DNA from: Polynucleobacter sp. MWH-Svant-W18
Lineage (GTDB): Bacteria; Pseudomonadota; Gammaproteobacteria; Burkholderiales; Burkholderiaceae
Assembly (NCBI RefSeq): GCF_018687495.1
Contig: NZ_CP061293.1
Coordinates: 310,001-374,000, forward strand
DNA length: 64,000 bases
Direction: 5' to 3'
Below, piece after piece: positions 43,453 through 51,616 of the stretch. Below the pieces are notes generated by a model that saw nothing but the letters and a program-made list of their open reading frames with translations, was not told the origin of the DNA and did no database searches. A program made the translations under genes and the position numbers. How positions within the stretch are numbered: position 1 is the first letter of the stretch; every line of letters starts with the position of its first letter.

Positions 43453-44331
43453 ATGGACATGCTTGCACAAATCCTCTCGAGCGGTATCGCAGTGGGGATG
43501 ATCTATGCGGTTATCGCTTTCGGTTTCCAGCTTACTTTTGCCACTTCAGGCACATTGAACTTCGGTCAGGGTGAAGCCTTGATGTTGGGTGCCCTGGTTG
43601 GTTTGACCTGCGTTGATACCTTTGGCATCAACTATTGGGCAATGATTCCGATTGTGTGTATTTTCGGAATGATTCAAGGTAGCTTTGTTGAGCTTATTGG
43701 TGTGCGTCCTGCCATCAAAATCAAATCCGAATTTGGTTGGATTATGTCTACCATTGCACTCGGTATTATTTTTAAGAACGTTGCTGAAAATATTTGGGGT
43801 CGTGATGCATTGCCATTCCCATCCCCGCTTCCAATGGAGCCAATGAATTTCTTGGGAGCCAATATTCTCCCAATGGAAATTTTGGTGGTTGTTGGTGCAC
43901 TGGTCATGATGTTATTGGTAGAGTTCTTTAACCGTAAAACGATTTACGGAAAAGCAGTTGTGGCAACTGCAAACGACCGTGATGCTGCAGGCCTAATGGG
44001 TATTAACACCAGCATGGTCATTACCTTCTCTTATGCATTGTCCTCATTGACTGCAGCCTTCGCAGGTGTATTGATTGCACCATTGACTTTGACTGGCGCG
44101 ACCATGGGTGGCGCTCTTGGTTTGAAGGCCTTCGCGGTGGCGATTATTGGCGGCTTATCTAGCGGTCTCGGAATCATTGTGGGTGGATTGATTCTCGGTA
44201 TTGTGGAAACCGCTACTGGTTTTTACATCTCTACTGGTTACAAAGATGTTCCAGGTTTGATCTTGTTATTGCTGGTGTTGGCATACAAACCATCTGGTCT
44301 CTTCGGCAAATCTGCGATTAAGAAAGTTTAA
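43453..44331 (+). CDS. livH: branched-chain amino acid ABC transporter permease LivH
   Basis: A 292-residue permease with eight hydrophobic segments. SGIAVGMIYAVIAFGFQLTF and the conserved loop GINTSMVITFSYALSSLTAA (EAA-like segment) identify the LivH family. It pairs with the LivM part of the next gene to form the transmembrane channel. The stop codon overlaps the ATG of the following gene by one base (TAATG). Confidence 0.9.
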   Translation: MDMLAQILSSGIAVGMIYAVIAFGFQLTFATSGTLNFGQGEALMLGALVGLTCVDTFGINYWAMIPIVCIFGMIQGSFVELIGVRPAIKIKSEFGWIMSTIALGIIFKNVAENIWGRDALPFPSPLPMEPMNFLGANILPMEILVVVGALVMMLLVEFFNRKTIYGKAVVATANDRDAAGLMGINTSMVITFSYALSSLTAAFAGVLIAPLTLTGATMGGALGLKAFAVAIIGGLSSGLGIIVGGLILGIVETATGFYISTGYKDVPGLILLLLVLAYKPSGLFGKSAIKKV

Positions 44332-46262
44332 TGATGAAATTGAAGTCTCTATTACCCATATTAATTGCAATAGTCGGCCTATTTTGTTTGCCACTCTTTG
44401 TTCATAACCCGTATTACATCCACTTAGCAGAAACCATTCTGATCTACACCATTCTGTTATTTGGTTTAGATATTGTTGTGGGATATGTTGGGCAAGTATC
44501 TTTGGGTCATGCTGCTTTGTTCGGTATTGGCTCTTACACGGCCGGTATTTTGTTCTTCCATTTTGGCTTACCAATTTGGGTCACTATTCCAGCATCGATC
44601 ATCGTGACTGCAATCTTTGGTGGCATCTTGGCATTGCCGGCCCTTAAGGTGATTGGTCCTTATCTAGCGATGGTGACTTTGGCGTTTGGCACCATTGCAC
44701 AGATTTTGATTAACGAGATGACTTGGTTGACTGAAGGCCCATTGGGTATTAAGTTGACTCGCCCTGAGCTCATGGGTGTACCAATGACTAAAGCAGAGTA
44801 TTTCTGGTTGGTATCGGTCATTACGATTCTGGCGCTCATCGTGATCGATCGTTTTGTGAAATCCCAAATGGGACGTGCGTTTGAAGCATTGCGTGATAGT
44901 CCGATTGCTTGCGACTGTATGGGTGTTTCTGTATATCGCTTTAAGGTGATTGCATTCGTGATCAGTGCAGCCTTTGCTGGTTTAGCAGGTTGCTTGTACG
45001 CTTACTCCGAGCAGTACATTTCTCCGAACACCTATAACAATGAATTAGCAGTGCTGTTCTTGCTGGGCATCATCATGGGTGGACGCAAGTCTCGTCTGGG
45101 CGCGGTAATTGGTGCTGCCATTATTGTGTTGTTGCCGAAGTTGCTAGATGACATCTTCTTGTTCCGTATTGTGGCTTCCATCATTGCTATTGTGGTGGTG
45201 CTAGGTGCTGCAATGGCCTTGTCTAAAAAAGTGACTACTCCAAAACGCGTGGCTGTGCCTATTGCTGGCGTAGTCGGTTTAGCGGCGTTCTCCTTCTGGC
45301 TCAATAGTATTTCTGACTGGCGCCTGAGTATTTTCGGCTTCATGATTTTGTTGGTGGTGTACTACTTGCAAAACGGTATTGTTGGTTTTGCGAAGAGCTT
45401 CTACCAGTCTATTGCAGGCAAGGCGAAGACTACTCGTGGTGGCGATGCAGAGGTAGTGGATGATTCCATCAGCTTTATTAGTGCTGTAGGCAATCAAAAT
45501 GCTGGCGCAGAACTTCTCAAGGTGGATTCTGTATTGATGCAGTTCGGTGGCCTGAAAGCCTTAAACAATGTTGACCTCAGCATTAAGCGCGGCACCATTC
45601 ACGGTTTGATCGGTCCGAACGGTTCCGGTAAGAGCACGATGATGAACGTCTTGACTGGTATTTATGTGCCTACCGCAGGTAACGTTCTTTATGCGGGTGA
45701 GAGTGTTGTTGGCAGAACTTCTTCTGACATTGCTTTGTCCGGTATTGCTCGTACTTTCCAAAACGTTCAGCTCTTTGGTGAAATGACCGCCATCCAAAAT
45801 ATTTTGGTTGGTCTGCATCACACCTTCAAGTCCAATATGGTGGAAATTGCTTTGCACCTGCCACGTTACAAGCGTGAAGAGGCTGAAGCACATGCTCGCG
45901 CAATGGCTTTGCTCAAGTTTGTTGGCTTAGACGACCTAGCAAACGAAGAAGCGCGTAACTTGCCATACGGTAAGCAGCGCTTGCTAGAAATTGCTCGTGC
46001 ATTGGCCCTTGACCCAGAATTGCTCCTCTTGGATGAGCCAGCTGCTGGTCTCACTGCTCCCGATATTCAAGAACTCTTGCGCATTATTCGTAAGATTCGC
46101 GATAACGGCATTACCTTTATCCTGATTGAGCATCACATGGACGTGGTGATGTCAGTATGCGATACCGTTTCTGTATTGGACTTCGGTCAGAAGATTGCAG
46201 AAGGTAAACCCGCTGAAGTTCAGGCAGACGAGAAGGTGATTCATGCCTACTTGGGTACTTAA
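44331..46262 (+). CDS. livMG: fused LivM permease and LivG ATPase
   Basis: A 643-residue fusion. Residues 1-300 are LivM (GYVGQVSLGHAALFGIGSYT is the family motif); residues 300-370 add two extra membrane helices and a linker; residues 385-643 are the LivG ATPase with Walker A GPNGSGKST, signature NLPYGKQRLLEIARAL, Walker B LLLLDEPAAGL, and the LivG-specific HHMDVVMSVCD. The fusion ties one permease subunit to one ATPase. It is translated from TAATG directly after livH, and livF follows 31 bases later. Confidence 0.9.
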   Translation: MMKLKSLLPILIAIVGLFCLPLFVHNPYYIHLAETILIYTILLFGLDIVVGYVGQVSLGHAALFGIGSYTAGILFFHFGLPIWVTIPASIIVTAIFGGILALPALKVIGPYLAMVTLAFGTIAQILINEMTWLTEGPLGIKLTRPELMGVPMTKAEYFWLVSVITILALIVIDRFVKSQMGRAFEALRDSPIACDCMGVSVYRFKVIAFVISAAFAGLAGCLYAYSEQYISPNTYNNELAVLFLLGIIMGGRKSRLGAVIGAAIIVLLPKLLDDIFLFRIVASIIAIVVVLGAAMALSKKVTTPKRVAVPIAGVVGLAAFSFWLNSISDWRLSIFGFMILLVVYYLQNGIVGFAKSFYQSIAGKAKTTRGGDAEVVDDSISFISAVGNQNAGAELLKVDSVLMQFGGLKALNNVDLSIKRGTIHGLIGPNGSGKSTMMNVLTGIYVPTAGNVLYAGESVVGRTSSDIALSGIARTFQNVQLFGEMTAIQNILVGLHHTFKSNMVEIALHLPRYKREEAEAHARAMALLKFVGLDDLANEEARNLPYGKQRLLEIARALALDPELLLLDEPAAGLTAPDIQELLRIIRKIRDNGITFILIEHHMDVVMSVCDTVSVLDFGQKIAEGKPAEVQADEKVIHAYLGT

Positions 46263-46293
46263 TCACTAGAACAATATTGAATCGGTAAATACC

Positions 46294-47022
46294 ATGTTAT
46301 CTATTAAGAATCTTGAAGCCGGCTACGGCAAAGTCAAAGTCCTCCACGGCATCAATATTGATGTCCCTAAAGGTCAGGTGATTACTTTGATCGGCTCAAA
46401 CGGTGCCGGTAAAACGACCACCATGCGGGCAATCACCGGCATGATTAAACCCACTGCTGGCGAAGTAACTTTGGGCGGTGAAAAAATTGACGGTTACGAC
46501 TCTCATAAAATCGCCCGTTTAGGTTTAGCGCACAGCCCTGAAGGCCGCCGTGTCTTTACAACCATGTCAGTGACTGACAATCTATTGCTAGGTGCATTCC
46601 CACGTTTTACTGGTAGCCGTCCAAAAGGCGATATCAAGAATGACTTGGAGAAGTCCTTAGAGATGTTCCCGCGCTTAAAAGAGCGTCGCAATCAATTGGC
46701 AGGCACTTTATCTGGTGGTGAACAGCAGATGTTGGCAATGGCGCGTGCCGTGATGTTAAATCCCGAGATTATTCTCTTGGATGAACCGTCAATGGGCTTA
46801 GCGCCAATCTTGGTTGAGGAAGTGTTTAAGATCATCTCCAGCCTCAAGTCTCAAGGTGTCACCATGTTGTTGGTCGAGCAGTTTGCTGCCGCCGCTCTAA
46901 ACGTGGCGGACTATGGTTATGTATTGGAGAACGGCAAGATTGCAACCCATGGCCCAGCTGCAAAACTCAAAGATGACCCAGCTGTTAAAGCAGCTTACTT
47001 AGGTGGTGCAGGTGGCCACTAA
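46294..47022 (+). CDS. livF: branched-chain amino acid ABC transporter ATPase LivF
   Basis: A 242-residue ABC ATPase: Walker A GSNGAGKTT, signature TLSGGEQQMLAMARA, Walker B IILLDEPSMGLAP and the switch His region LVEQFAAAAL. HSPEGRRVF is typical of LivF. It forms the nucleotide-binding heterodimer with the LivG domain. It is the last gene of the operon and is followed by a strong terminator. Confidence 0.92.
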   Translation: MLSIKNLEAGYGKVKVLHGINIDVPKGQVITLIGSNGAGKTTTMRAITGMIKPTAGEVTLGGEKIDGYDSHKIARLGLAHSPEGRRVFTTMSVTDNLLLGAFPRFTGSRPKGDIKNDLEKSLEMFPRLKERRNQLAGTLSGGEQQMLAMARAVMLNPEIILLDEPSMGLAPILVEEVFKIISSLKSQGVTMLLVEQFAAAALNVADYGYVLENGKIATHGPAAKLKDDPAVKAAYLGGAGGH

Positions 47023-47045
47023 GCAATAGCACTGATGCGAACAAG

Positions 47046-47079
47046 AAGCCCTCAGCGTATTAGCACTGAGGGCTTTTTT
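47046..47079. terminator. terminator shared by livF and the convergent gene
   Basis: AAGCCCTCAG (47046-47055), a 10-base loop and CTGAGGGCTT (47066-47075) followed by TTTTT. The A-run before the stem gives U residues in the opposite direction, so it may serve both strands. The convergent gene's stop lies at its 3' edge. Confidence 0.8.
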
Positions 47080-47497
47080 ACTTCTGGGGGCCTGAATATT
47101 TTCTGAAGCCATGGATCAAAAAGATGGCAGTAAATAGCAGGCCAATCATCCAGTGAGTCTGAATCACTTCATCTCGAATATCTGCAGGACCGTAATACAG
47201 TAAAGCACCTGTGATTACCAATGCACCCAAAAAACCCAACTGACTAAAGCCACTCAACCTTTTCTTTTGAGATTTGAAGCCTGCTTTCAGATGAAATGGT
47301 AGGACTGAGCCCAAAGCCAATATCGCCAGCATGGCAGCAATCCCATGGGTAGCCAAGACGGTGTGATTGCCCAGCCAGCTTTTCTGAATCCGAAACTCGT
47401 GGCCCAGTAAATAGAGGCAGCCCGATAGTGAACAAGCCAGCATACTAGTGAGCACAAATGATCTTTGCCAGTTTGGCATCTTCCCTAAGCGACTCAT
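47078..47497 (-). CDS. small four-helix membrane protein, possible heme b type
   Basis: A 139-residue protein with four membrane helices. Histidines lie in or near the helices (YLLGHEF, LATHGIAAM, VLPFHLKAG, QTHWMIG and FLIHGFR), spaced as in small cytochrome b or ferric-reductase-like domains, so two hemes are possible. No named family recognised with certainty. It is the last gene of the Fur-box operon and overlaps apbE by 4 bases, so it is probably the membrane electron conduit for the flavinylated protein. Confidence 0.62.
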   Translation of the reverse strand: MSRLGKMPNWQRSFVLTSMLACSLSGCLYLLGHEFRIQKSWLGNHTVLATHGIAAMLAILALGSVLPFHLKAGFKSQKKRLSGFSQLGFLGALVITGALLYYGPADIRDEVIQTHWMIGLLFTAIFLIHGFRKYSGPQK

Positions 47498-48318
47498 GCG
47501 GTGATCTTGATAGCTTGTGCGTTAAAGTAATCGAAACAAGGATGATTGGGTCGTTTCGAGAGAGCAAGTACTTTAGTAAGTGCATCTGCGTACACACATT
47601 CACTCGCGATGATGGAAAAGGATTCAGAAAAATGAAAGTAGATGTCATTTGCCTCTTTTGCCATGGGATTGATGATGTGACTTGGTTTTCTATCTCTATG
47701 GGCAAAGTAGAGAGCGCTGGTTGCAATGGCGCCATTGTGTAATGTGCCAATATCAATCAAATGCTGTGGTGAACTTGGATTGCGGATTTGGATTGGCCTT
47801 GGTCTGTTACCAAATACGCGTAGATCGCCGCCTGCATTAACGCACCCAGAGGAGACGCCGTTTTGTATCAATACCTCAACAGCTTTATCAACTGCAAAGC
47901 CTTTAGCAATGCCACCTAGATCTAAACAAACAGGTTTGCTCACTTGAATTTTCTCAGGCTTTATCAATTGAACATCTTCAATGCCACCAAGTGAGTGATT
48001 AAATACATCAATATTTCGGGGTAATAGACCCGCTTCTACCAATCGATGCCCAATACCGCAATTAAATAAGCCACCTGACTGCGTATAAATGTCTTGAGCA
48101 ATTCTTAATACTTGAGCGGTCCAAGGATGAATATCGATAGGTTTGATATGGGCGTAGCGATTGATTTGATTCAGCTCGCTGAGTGGATCATGAAAACTCA
48201 TTAAGTCTTGAACTTGTTGGATTGCCTCAAAGGCTTCATCCATTGCATTTTGGCAACTCTCTAACTCAATCGAGATCTCAACAAAGGCCCCCAGTAAGGG
48301 CCGAGCGCGCGCCTTCAT
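47494..48318 (-). CDS. apbE: FAD:protein FMN transferase
   Basis: A 274-residue ApbE protein. CLDLGGIAKGFAVDKAVE is the FAD-binding motif, VNAGGDLRVFG the second, and IATSALYF with the SECVYADALTK metal/catalytic segment completes the set. ApbE attaches FMN through phosphate to Thr in the target motif. The target is the FMN-binding protein encoded just upstream, with a 4-base overlap. No signal peptide or lipobox is visible, although the target looks exported; either the start is farther upstream or modification occurs before export. Confidence 0.88.
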   Translation of the reverse strand: MKARARPLLGAFVEISIELESCQNAMDEAFEAIQQVQDLMSFHDPLSELNQINRYAHIKPIDIHPWTAQVLRIAQDIYTQSGGLFNCGIGHRLVEAGLLPRNIDVFNHSLGGIEDVQLIKPEKIQVSKPVCLDLGGIAKGFAVDKAVEVLIQNGVSSGCVNAGGDLRVFGNRPRPIQIRNPSSPQHLIDIGTLHNGAIATSALYFAHRDRKPSHIINPMAKEANDIYFHFSESFSIIASECVYADALTKVLALSKRPNHPCFDYFNAQAIKITA

Positions 48319-48851
48319 TTTTCTTTGAGCGCTAGTTCATATAAAACGCTGACACGTTTCACGCCATCAGTGATGTGTTTGCATGAGAGGGTGGCACCAC
48401 CAATATTTTGGATATCCTGATTTAACTTAATAGGATCTTTAGCAGTCTTACCGGTAAATTGTGTCCGCCATTGGGCTTCAGCGACTTCGTATCCATAGGA
48501 TTCAACATATTCTAAAATCTCGATACCCAAGATGCTGCCGTTAGGTGCTATCCCAACAGCGTAGGTAATCATTTCATGCTTGCCAACCACTTCATCGACG
48601 ATCAACCAGCCGCCATTCGCAGTTTTCCAGATGCGCTCACCTTGAAAAGGATGGCGAATGCTAGAAGCAGCTCTTAGCTTGTCTTGTAAATCATCCGTAA
48701 TCAGGATAGGTGCTTTAGTCAGCGGCTTATTGGGAAATAAAATTTTCTGTGCCTGGTCTATGGAGACATAAATTTTTGCCTGGGCAATGATCGGTACACT
48801 GACCATTGCCAAGCCCACCATCGCAACAGGATTAGGTTTCCAGTTCATCAA
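48315..48851 (-). CDS. exported FMN-binding-domain protein
   Basis: A 178-residue protein with an N-terminal hydrophobic signal (PVAMVGLAMVSVPIIAQA) and a C-terminal FMN_bind domain. The flavinylation motif is GGATLSCKHITDGV, with the Thr of GATLS as acceptor. YAVGIAPNGSILGIEILEY is the preceding strand. It should carry covalent FMN outside the cytoplasm and pass electrons, for instance to Fe3+ or a periplasmic acceptor. It is second in the Fur-box operon. Confidence 0.85.
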   Translation of the reverse strand: MMNWKPNPVAMVGLAMVSVPIIAQAKIYVSIDQAQKILFPNKPLTKAPILITDDLQDKLRAASSIRHPFQGERIWKTANGGWLIVDEVVGKHEMITYAVGIAPNGSILGIEILEYVESYGYEVAEAQWRTQFTGKTAKDPIKLNQDIQNIGGATLSCKHITDGVKRVSVLYELALKEK

Positions 48852-48862
48852 ATGTGTTCTGA

Positions 48863-49777
48863 TTAGTTGATTGGAAAACCGACTTTGACGATAAATTCAT
48901 TCACGGTATGGCTATCCCAAACCCGAGCATCTGAACATTCCGCTTCACCGCCACCCATGCAGTTTCCGCCTGCTAATTGATAGCGCCAAGCACCAGTCAC
49001 CCACCAGTCTTTAGCGGCATAGTGGACATTGGGCCCTACAAAGGTGGCGCGCTGTACCTGGTTACGGAGATTAAGCTCTGAATAGTCGTTATGAAAGCGT
49101 GCCTCTACCCCGGCAGACCACTTTGGAGCAAAGCGATAGCTGGCACCCACTAAGAAGTCGAGCATCGACTCGGGAACATTGCCATTTTCAATAAATTTCA
49201 GCCGCTCATTGGCTACTACAACGTTACCAGCGAGGATGAGACGGTCATCAATGAAGTTGGATTGCAATAAGAGTCTAGCTTCAAGCTCATCTTTATTTCT
49301 GCCCCATGTAGGCTCGAGATAAAGACCAACACCAACGGGGGAGGTTACTGGATTGGTGATGCGATAAATTGCTTCTAATGAGCCGCCCTCGATGCCACTT
49401 TTTCTATAAGGGGTCGCAGGGTCATGCGAGGAGGGAACGGCATAACCACCTGTACAGGTAGATGCATCTTCACATGCCTCTGGATTGGTGTAGTTCTGAT
49501 TGGCGTTGGTGTAATAAGAGTTGATATAGCCAGCGACTTGTAACTCATTGGTGAGACCGTACTCCAATTCAGTTCTGGCAGTCCAAGCTTCATAAGTTCC
49601 GGCAGCCTGTTGTTGATTTAACTGTAGGCGTTGTTCAAACTCCAGTTTTCCTTTGGGTTGAAGGTCTAAGGTATAGATCCAACCAAATACACCTTCACCT
49701 GCATGGGCAAATGAAAGGTGTAAAGCAGTTGCAAGAATGAAGCTAAAGGCAATGAGTCTTTTGATGGTTAATTTCAT
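48863..49777 (-). CDS. outer-membrane protein of unknown function, iron-regulated (DUF6662-like)
   Basis: A 304-residue protein with a signal peptide ending near residue 26 (FAHAGEG). The body alternates short hydrophobic beta strands and ends in VGFPIN, typical of an outer-membrane beta-barrel. LEYGLTNELQVAGYINSYY is a barrel-like repeat. Two Cys pairs (EDASTC, NCMGGGEAEC) may form disulfides. The DUF6662 name is from memory and unchecked. It is the first gene behind two Fur-like boxes, so it probably serves iron uptake or extracytoplasmic iron reduction together with the FMN protein. Confidence 0.72.
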   Translation of the reverse strand: MKLTIKRLIAFSFILATALHLSFAHAGEGVFGWIYTLDLQPKGKLEFEQRLQLNQQQAAGTYEAWTARTELEYGLTNELQVAGYINSYYTNANQNYTNPEACEDASTCTGGYAVPSSHDPATPYRKSGIEGGSLEAIYRITNPVTSPVGVGLYLEPTWGRNKDELEARLLLQSNFIDDRLILAGNVVVANERLKFIENGNVPESMLDFLVGASYRFAPKWSAGVEARFHNDYSELNLRNQVQRATFVGPNVHYAAKDWWVTGAWRYQLAGGNCMGGGEAECSDARVWDSHTVNEFIVKVGFPIN

Positions 49778-49808
49778 GATGATATGAGTTTGGTGGTTGA
49801 AAAATATA

Positions 49809-49827
49809 ATTGAGAATGGTTCTCAAT
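49809..49827. promoter_or_regulatory. Fur box 1
   Basis: ATTGAGAATGGTTCTCAAT is a perfect palindrome (8-base arms, 3-base centre) of the GAGAAT-N-ATTCTC Fur type. It lies 32 bases upstream of the outer-membrane protein start, where bound Fur would block the promoter. Confidence 0.8.
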
Positions 49828-49836
49828 ATATCACCA

Positions 49837-49855
49837 AATAAGAATGATTCTCAAT
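49837..49855. promoter_or_regulatory. Fur box 2
   Basis: AATAAGAATGATTCTCAAT repeats the core of box 1 (GAATGATTCTCAAT) 28 bases further upstream. Two boxes one to three helical turns apart suggest cooperative Fur binding. The divergent DUF3820 gene starts 75 bases beyond and may share the control. Confidence 0.72.
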
Positions 49856-49930
49856 TGAAGAAATGACCACGAGCCTATAAATGGCAAGCTTTGTAGGGCT
49901 TATTACATTTGCTTGTAAGATTTCTGAACA

Positions 49931-50164
49931 ATGAATGCAGAAGCTTTAGAAAAACTTGTATTAATGAAAATGCCATTTGGAAAATATGCAGGGCGTGCAT
50001 TGGCTGATTTGCCTGGAAATTACTTAGCGTGGTTTGCGCGCGAGGGTTTCCCTAAAGGGGAGTTAGGTCAACTGCTGGAGTTGATGCACACGCTTGATCA
50101 TAACGGCCTGCGAGGTCTATTGGCACCCATTAAGGCAGCGCATGGCATCAAGCCTAAGGCGTAA
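49931..50164 (+). CDS. DUF3820 family protein
   Basis: A 77-residue soluble protein with MPFGKYAGRALADLP and YLAWFAREGFPKGELG, the full DUF3820 signature. The same fold occurs in parts of some exonuclease-like proteins; the function of the stand-alone form is unknown. It is divergent from the iron-regulated operon and stops directly before the convergent endonuclease stop. Confidence 0.8.
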   Translation: MNAEALEKLVLMKMPFGKYAGRALADLPGNYLAWFAREGFPKGELGQLLELMHTLDHNGLRGLLAPIKAAHGIKPKA

Positions 50165-51181
50165 TTACTGAGAGTGAATAATTGCAGTGACGCGATTACG
50201 TTCGTAGGTCACGGTTGCAGAGTCTGGCGGACTGCTTTGAATTAAGGTAACTTTGGTGGCCGTTTGAGATTCAATCTGCGTTTGAATCTTGTTGGCAAGC
50301 TCACTATTGCGGTCGTATTGAATCTGAATGCTCGCAATCCGACCCGCCTGAATGTTGCTAACAACTTGCTCTACCTTGGCAGCAGAGTAGTCGTCAAAAA
50401 AGACGGGATACCAGCCGCCAATCTTTGCCTTGCCAGGCTTAGTGGTCATATCCTTGGGTTTGGCAGCATGATTGACATTCGTCATTGGTAAATGAAAATC
50501 AATCCCTGTTTTTTCCATAAGCTCCTGATAAGAAATCGGCGGAGTCATATTTGCATCGTTGGTGTTTTCAATCCAATAGGCCCATGCTACATTTTTACTA
50601 GGGTCATAAACCAATTTATATAGATGGCTCGGAACAGTTACATGGCCGCTACCAATGCTTCCACTATTTCCGATAGAGCCCGTAAAGACATAAATTTCAC
50701 CAGCGGCTCTTTTGACATACTGCCTTGTTGGCTCTTCTACGTTCTTGGCCCAAATGCCCTGATTGTTTTGTCGCGCTTGGGGCATCATGTTGGCCAATGA
50801 AAAGGATTGCGCCATGGATCGTTCATTATTCATATCGCCTGCTGGCACATTGTGGCCTCGGTCATAGCCGCTGCCACGGTAGTCAGACAGCAAAGCTCTT
50901 TCTGCAAAAGGCAGCCTGGCTTCTTCATAGAACTGATTCGTTCTGCGAGGGTGAGGAGCCAGCCATTGCTCGCGACTCAGCTTTTCCACCGTATAGATAG
51001 GCTTCTTATCCGCCGGAGAGTAATAGATGGCAAAGCTGTCAAAGCAAAGATCACGTCCAGCCTGTGAGCTGCTAGGGATCTGTTGCGCGGGGAAGAGATC
51101 TTTGCATTCATCAAATAAGGCATAAGCGCTGAAGGGCGCACTGAAGATTACGAAGATGAGAAATTTACGGAGAGCTTTCAT
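50165..51181 (-). CDS. secreted DNA/RNA non-specific endonuclease (EndoG/NucA family)
   Basis: A 338-residue protein with a signal peptide (FLIFVIFSAPFSAYA). The catalytic motif is YDRGHNVPAGDMN with the base His; NMMPQARQNNQGIWAKNVE carries the metal-binding Asn. This is a Mg2+-dependent nuclease of the beta-beta-alpha-metal type, probably periplasmic or secreted, for nucleic acid scavenging. The C-terminal 100 residues after VNHAAKP form an extra small domain of unknown role. The Cys at 11 and 47 may pair. Confidence 0.88.
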   Translation of the reverse strand: MKALRKFLIFVIFSAPFSAYALFDECKDLFPAQQIPSSSQAGRDLCFDSFAIYYSPADKKPIYTVEKLSREQWLAPHPRRTNQFYEEARLPFAERALLSDYRGSGYDRGHNVPAGDMNNERSMAQSFSLANMMPQARQNNQGIWAKNVEEPTRQYVKRAAGEIYVFTGSIGNSGSIGSGHVTVPSHLYKLVYDPSKNVAWAYWIENTNDANMTPPISYQELMEKTGIDFHLPMTNVNHAAKPKDMTTKPGKAKIGGWYPVFFDDYSAAKVEQVVSNIQAGRIASIQIQYDRNSELANKIQTQIESQTATKVTLIQSSPPDSATVTYERNRVTAIIHSQ

Positions 51182-51616
51182 GAATCGTCAGTGTAGGGGG
51201 TTCTCAGCAAAGTAAATTCTTTTCTAGAAAAATGGAAATCACTTTAGAAATAATGCTTTGCAGCAATTTTATAGGGCTACTACCCGTAGAAATGCATTTG
51301 GCTTTCAACACTAGATGTGCCATTTTTATGGGCGATTTTTTCTTTCAAATCGTAAAAAAGTCAGAATTTGACGGTTTTTTTACAGTATGAAATAAGTATC
51401 CCCTAACATTCCTAAGTAATTGATTTAAATAGATTTATATAAGATTTCAGCATACATATACGGGATCTCCCGTATTTCAAGACCTAAAAGTTATGGAAAG
51501 CACTTTCTTTATTCTTGACTTGATATAAGAACCTTCTTAGGATGACCCATGTTTTTTACATATTGCGCTGCAACATAGTCCAGTAGTTCAGATTGTGTAG
51601 TGTCGCAAATTTATAA
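51182..51616. other. 435-base intergenic region upstream of the lytic transglycosylase gene
   Basis: AT-rich gap with no recognised gene. It holds the palindrome at 51458-51475, several T- and A-runs (near 51345 and 51375), and a chance-like 52-codon frame at 51232-51390 with no ribosome binding site. Promoters for the genes on both sides must lie here, but no convincing -10/-35 pair could be picked. Confidence 0.5.
51458..51475. promoter_or_regulatory. 18-base palindrome, unknown binding site
   Basis: ATACGGGATCTCCCGTAT has perfect 8-base arms around TC. It stands about 140 bases upstream of the lytic transglycosylase start, is not followed by a T-run and so is unlikely to be a terminator. 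Probably an operator; the regulator is unknown. Confidence 0.5.

Noticed and set aside
51232..51390. 52-codon frame in the intergenic gap
   Set aside because: No ribosome binding site, Phe-rich composition without domain, and AT-rich DNA gives such frames by chance.
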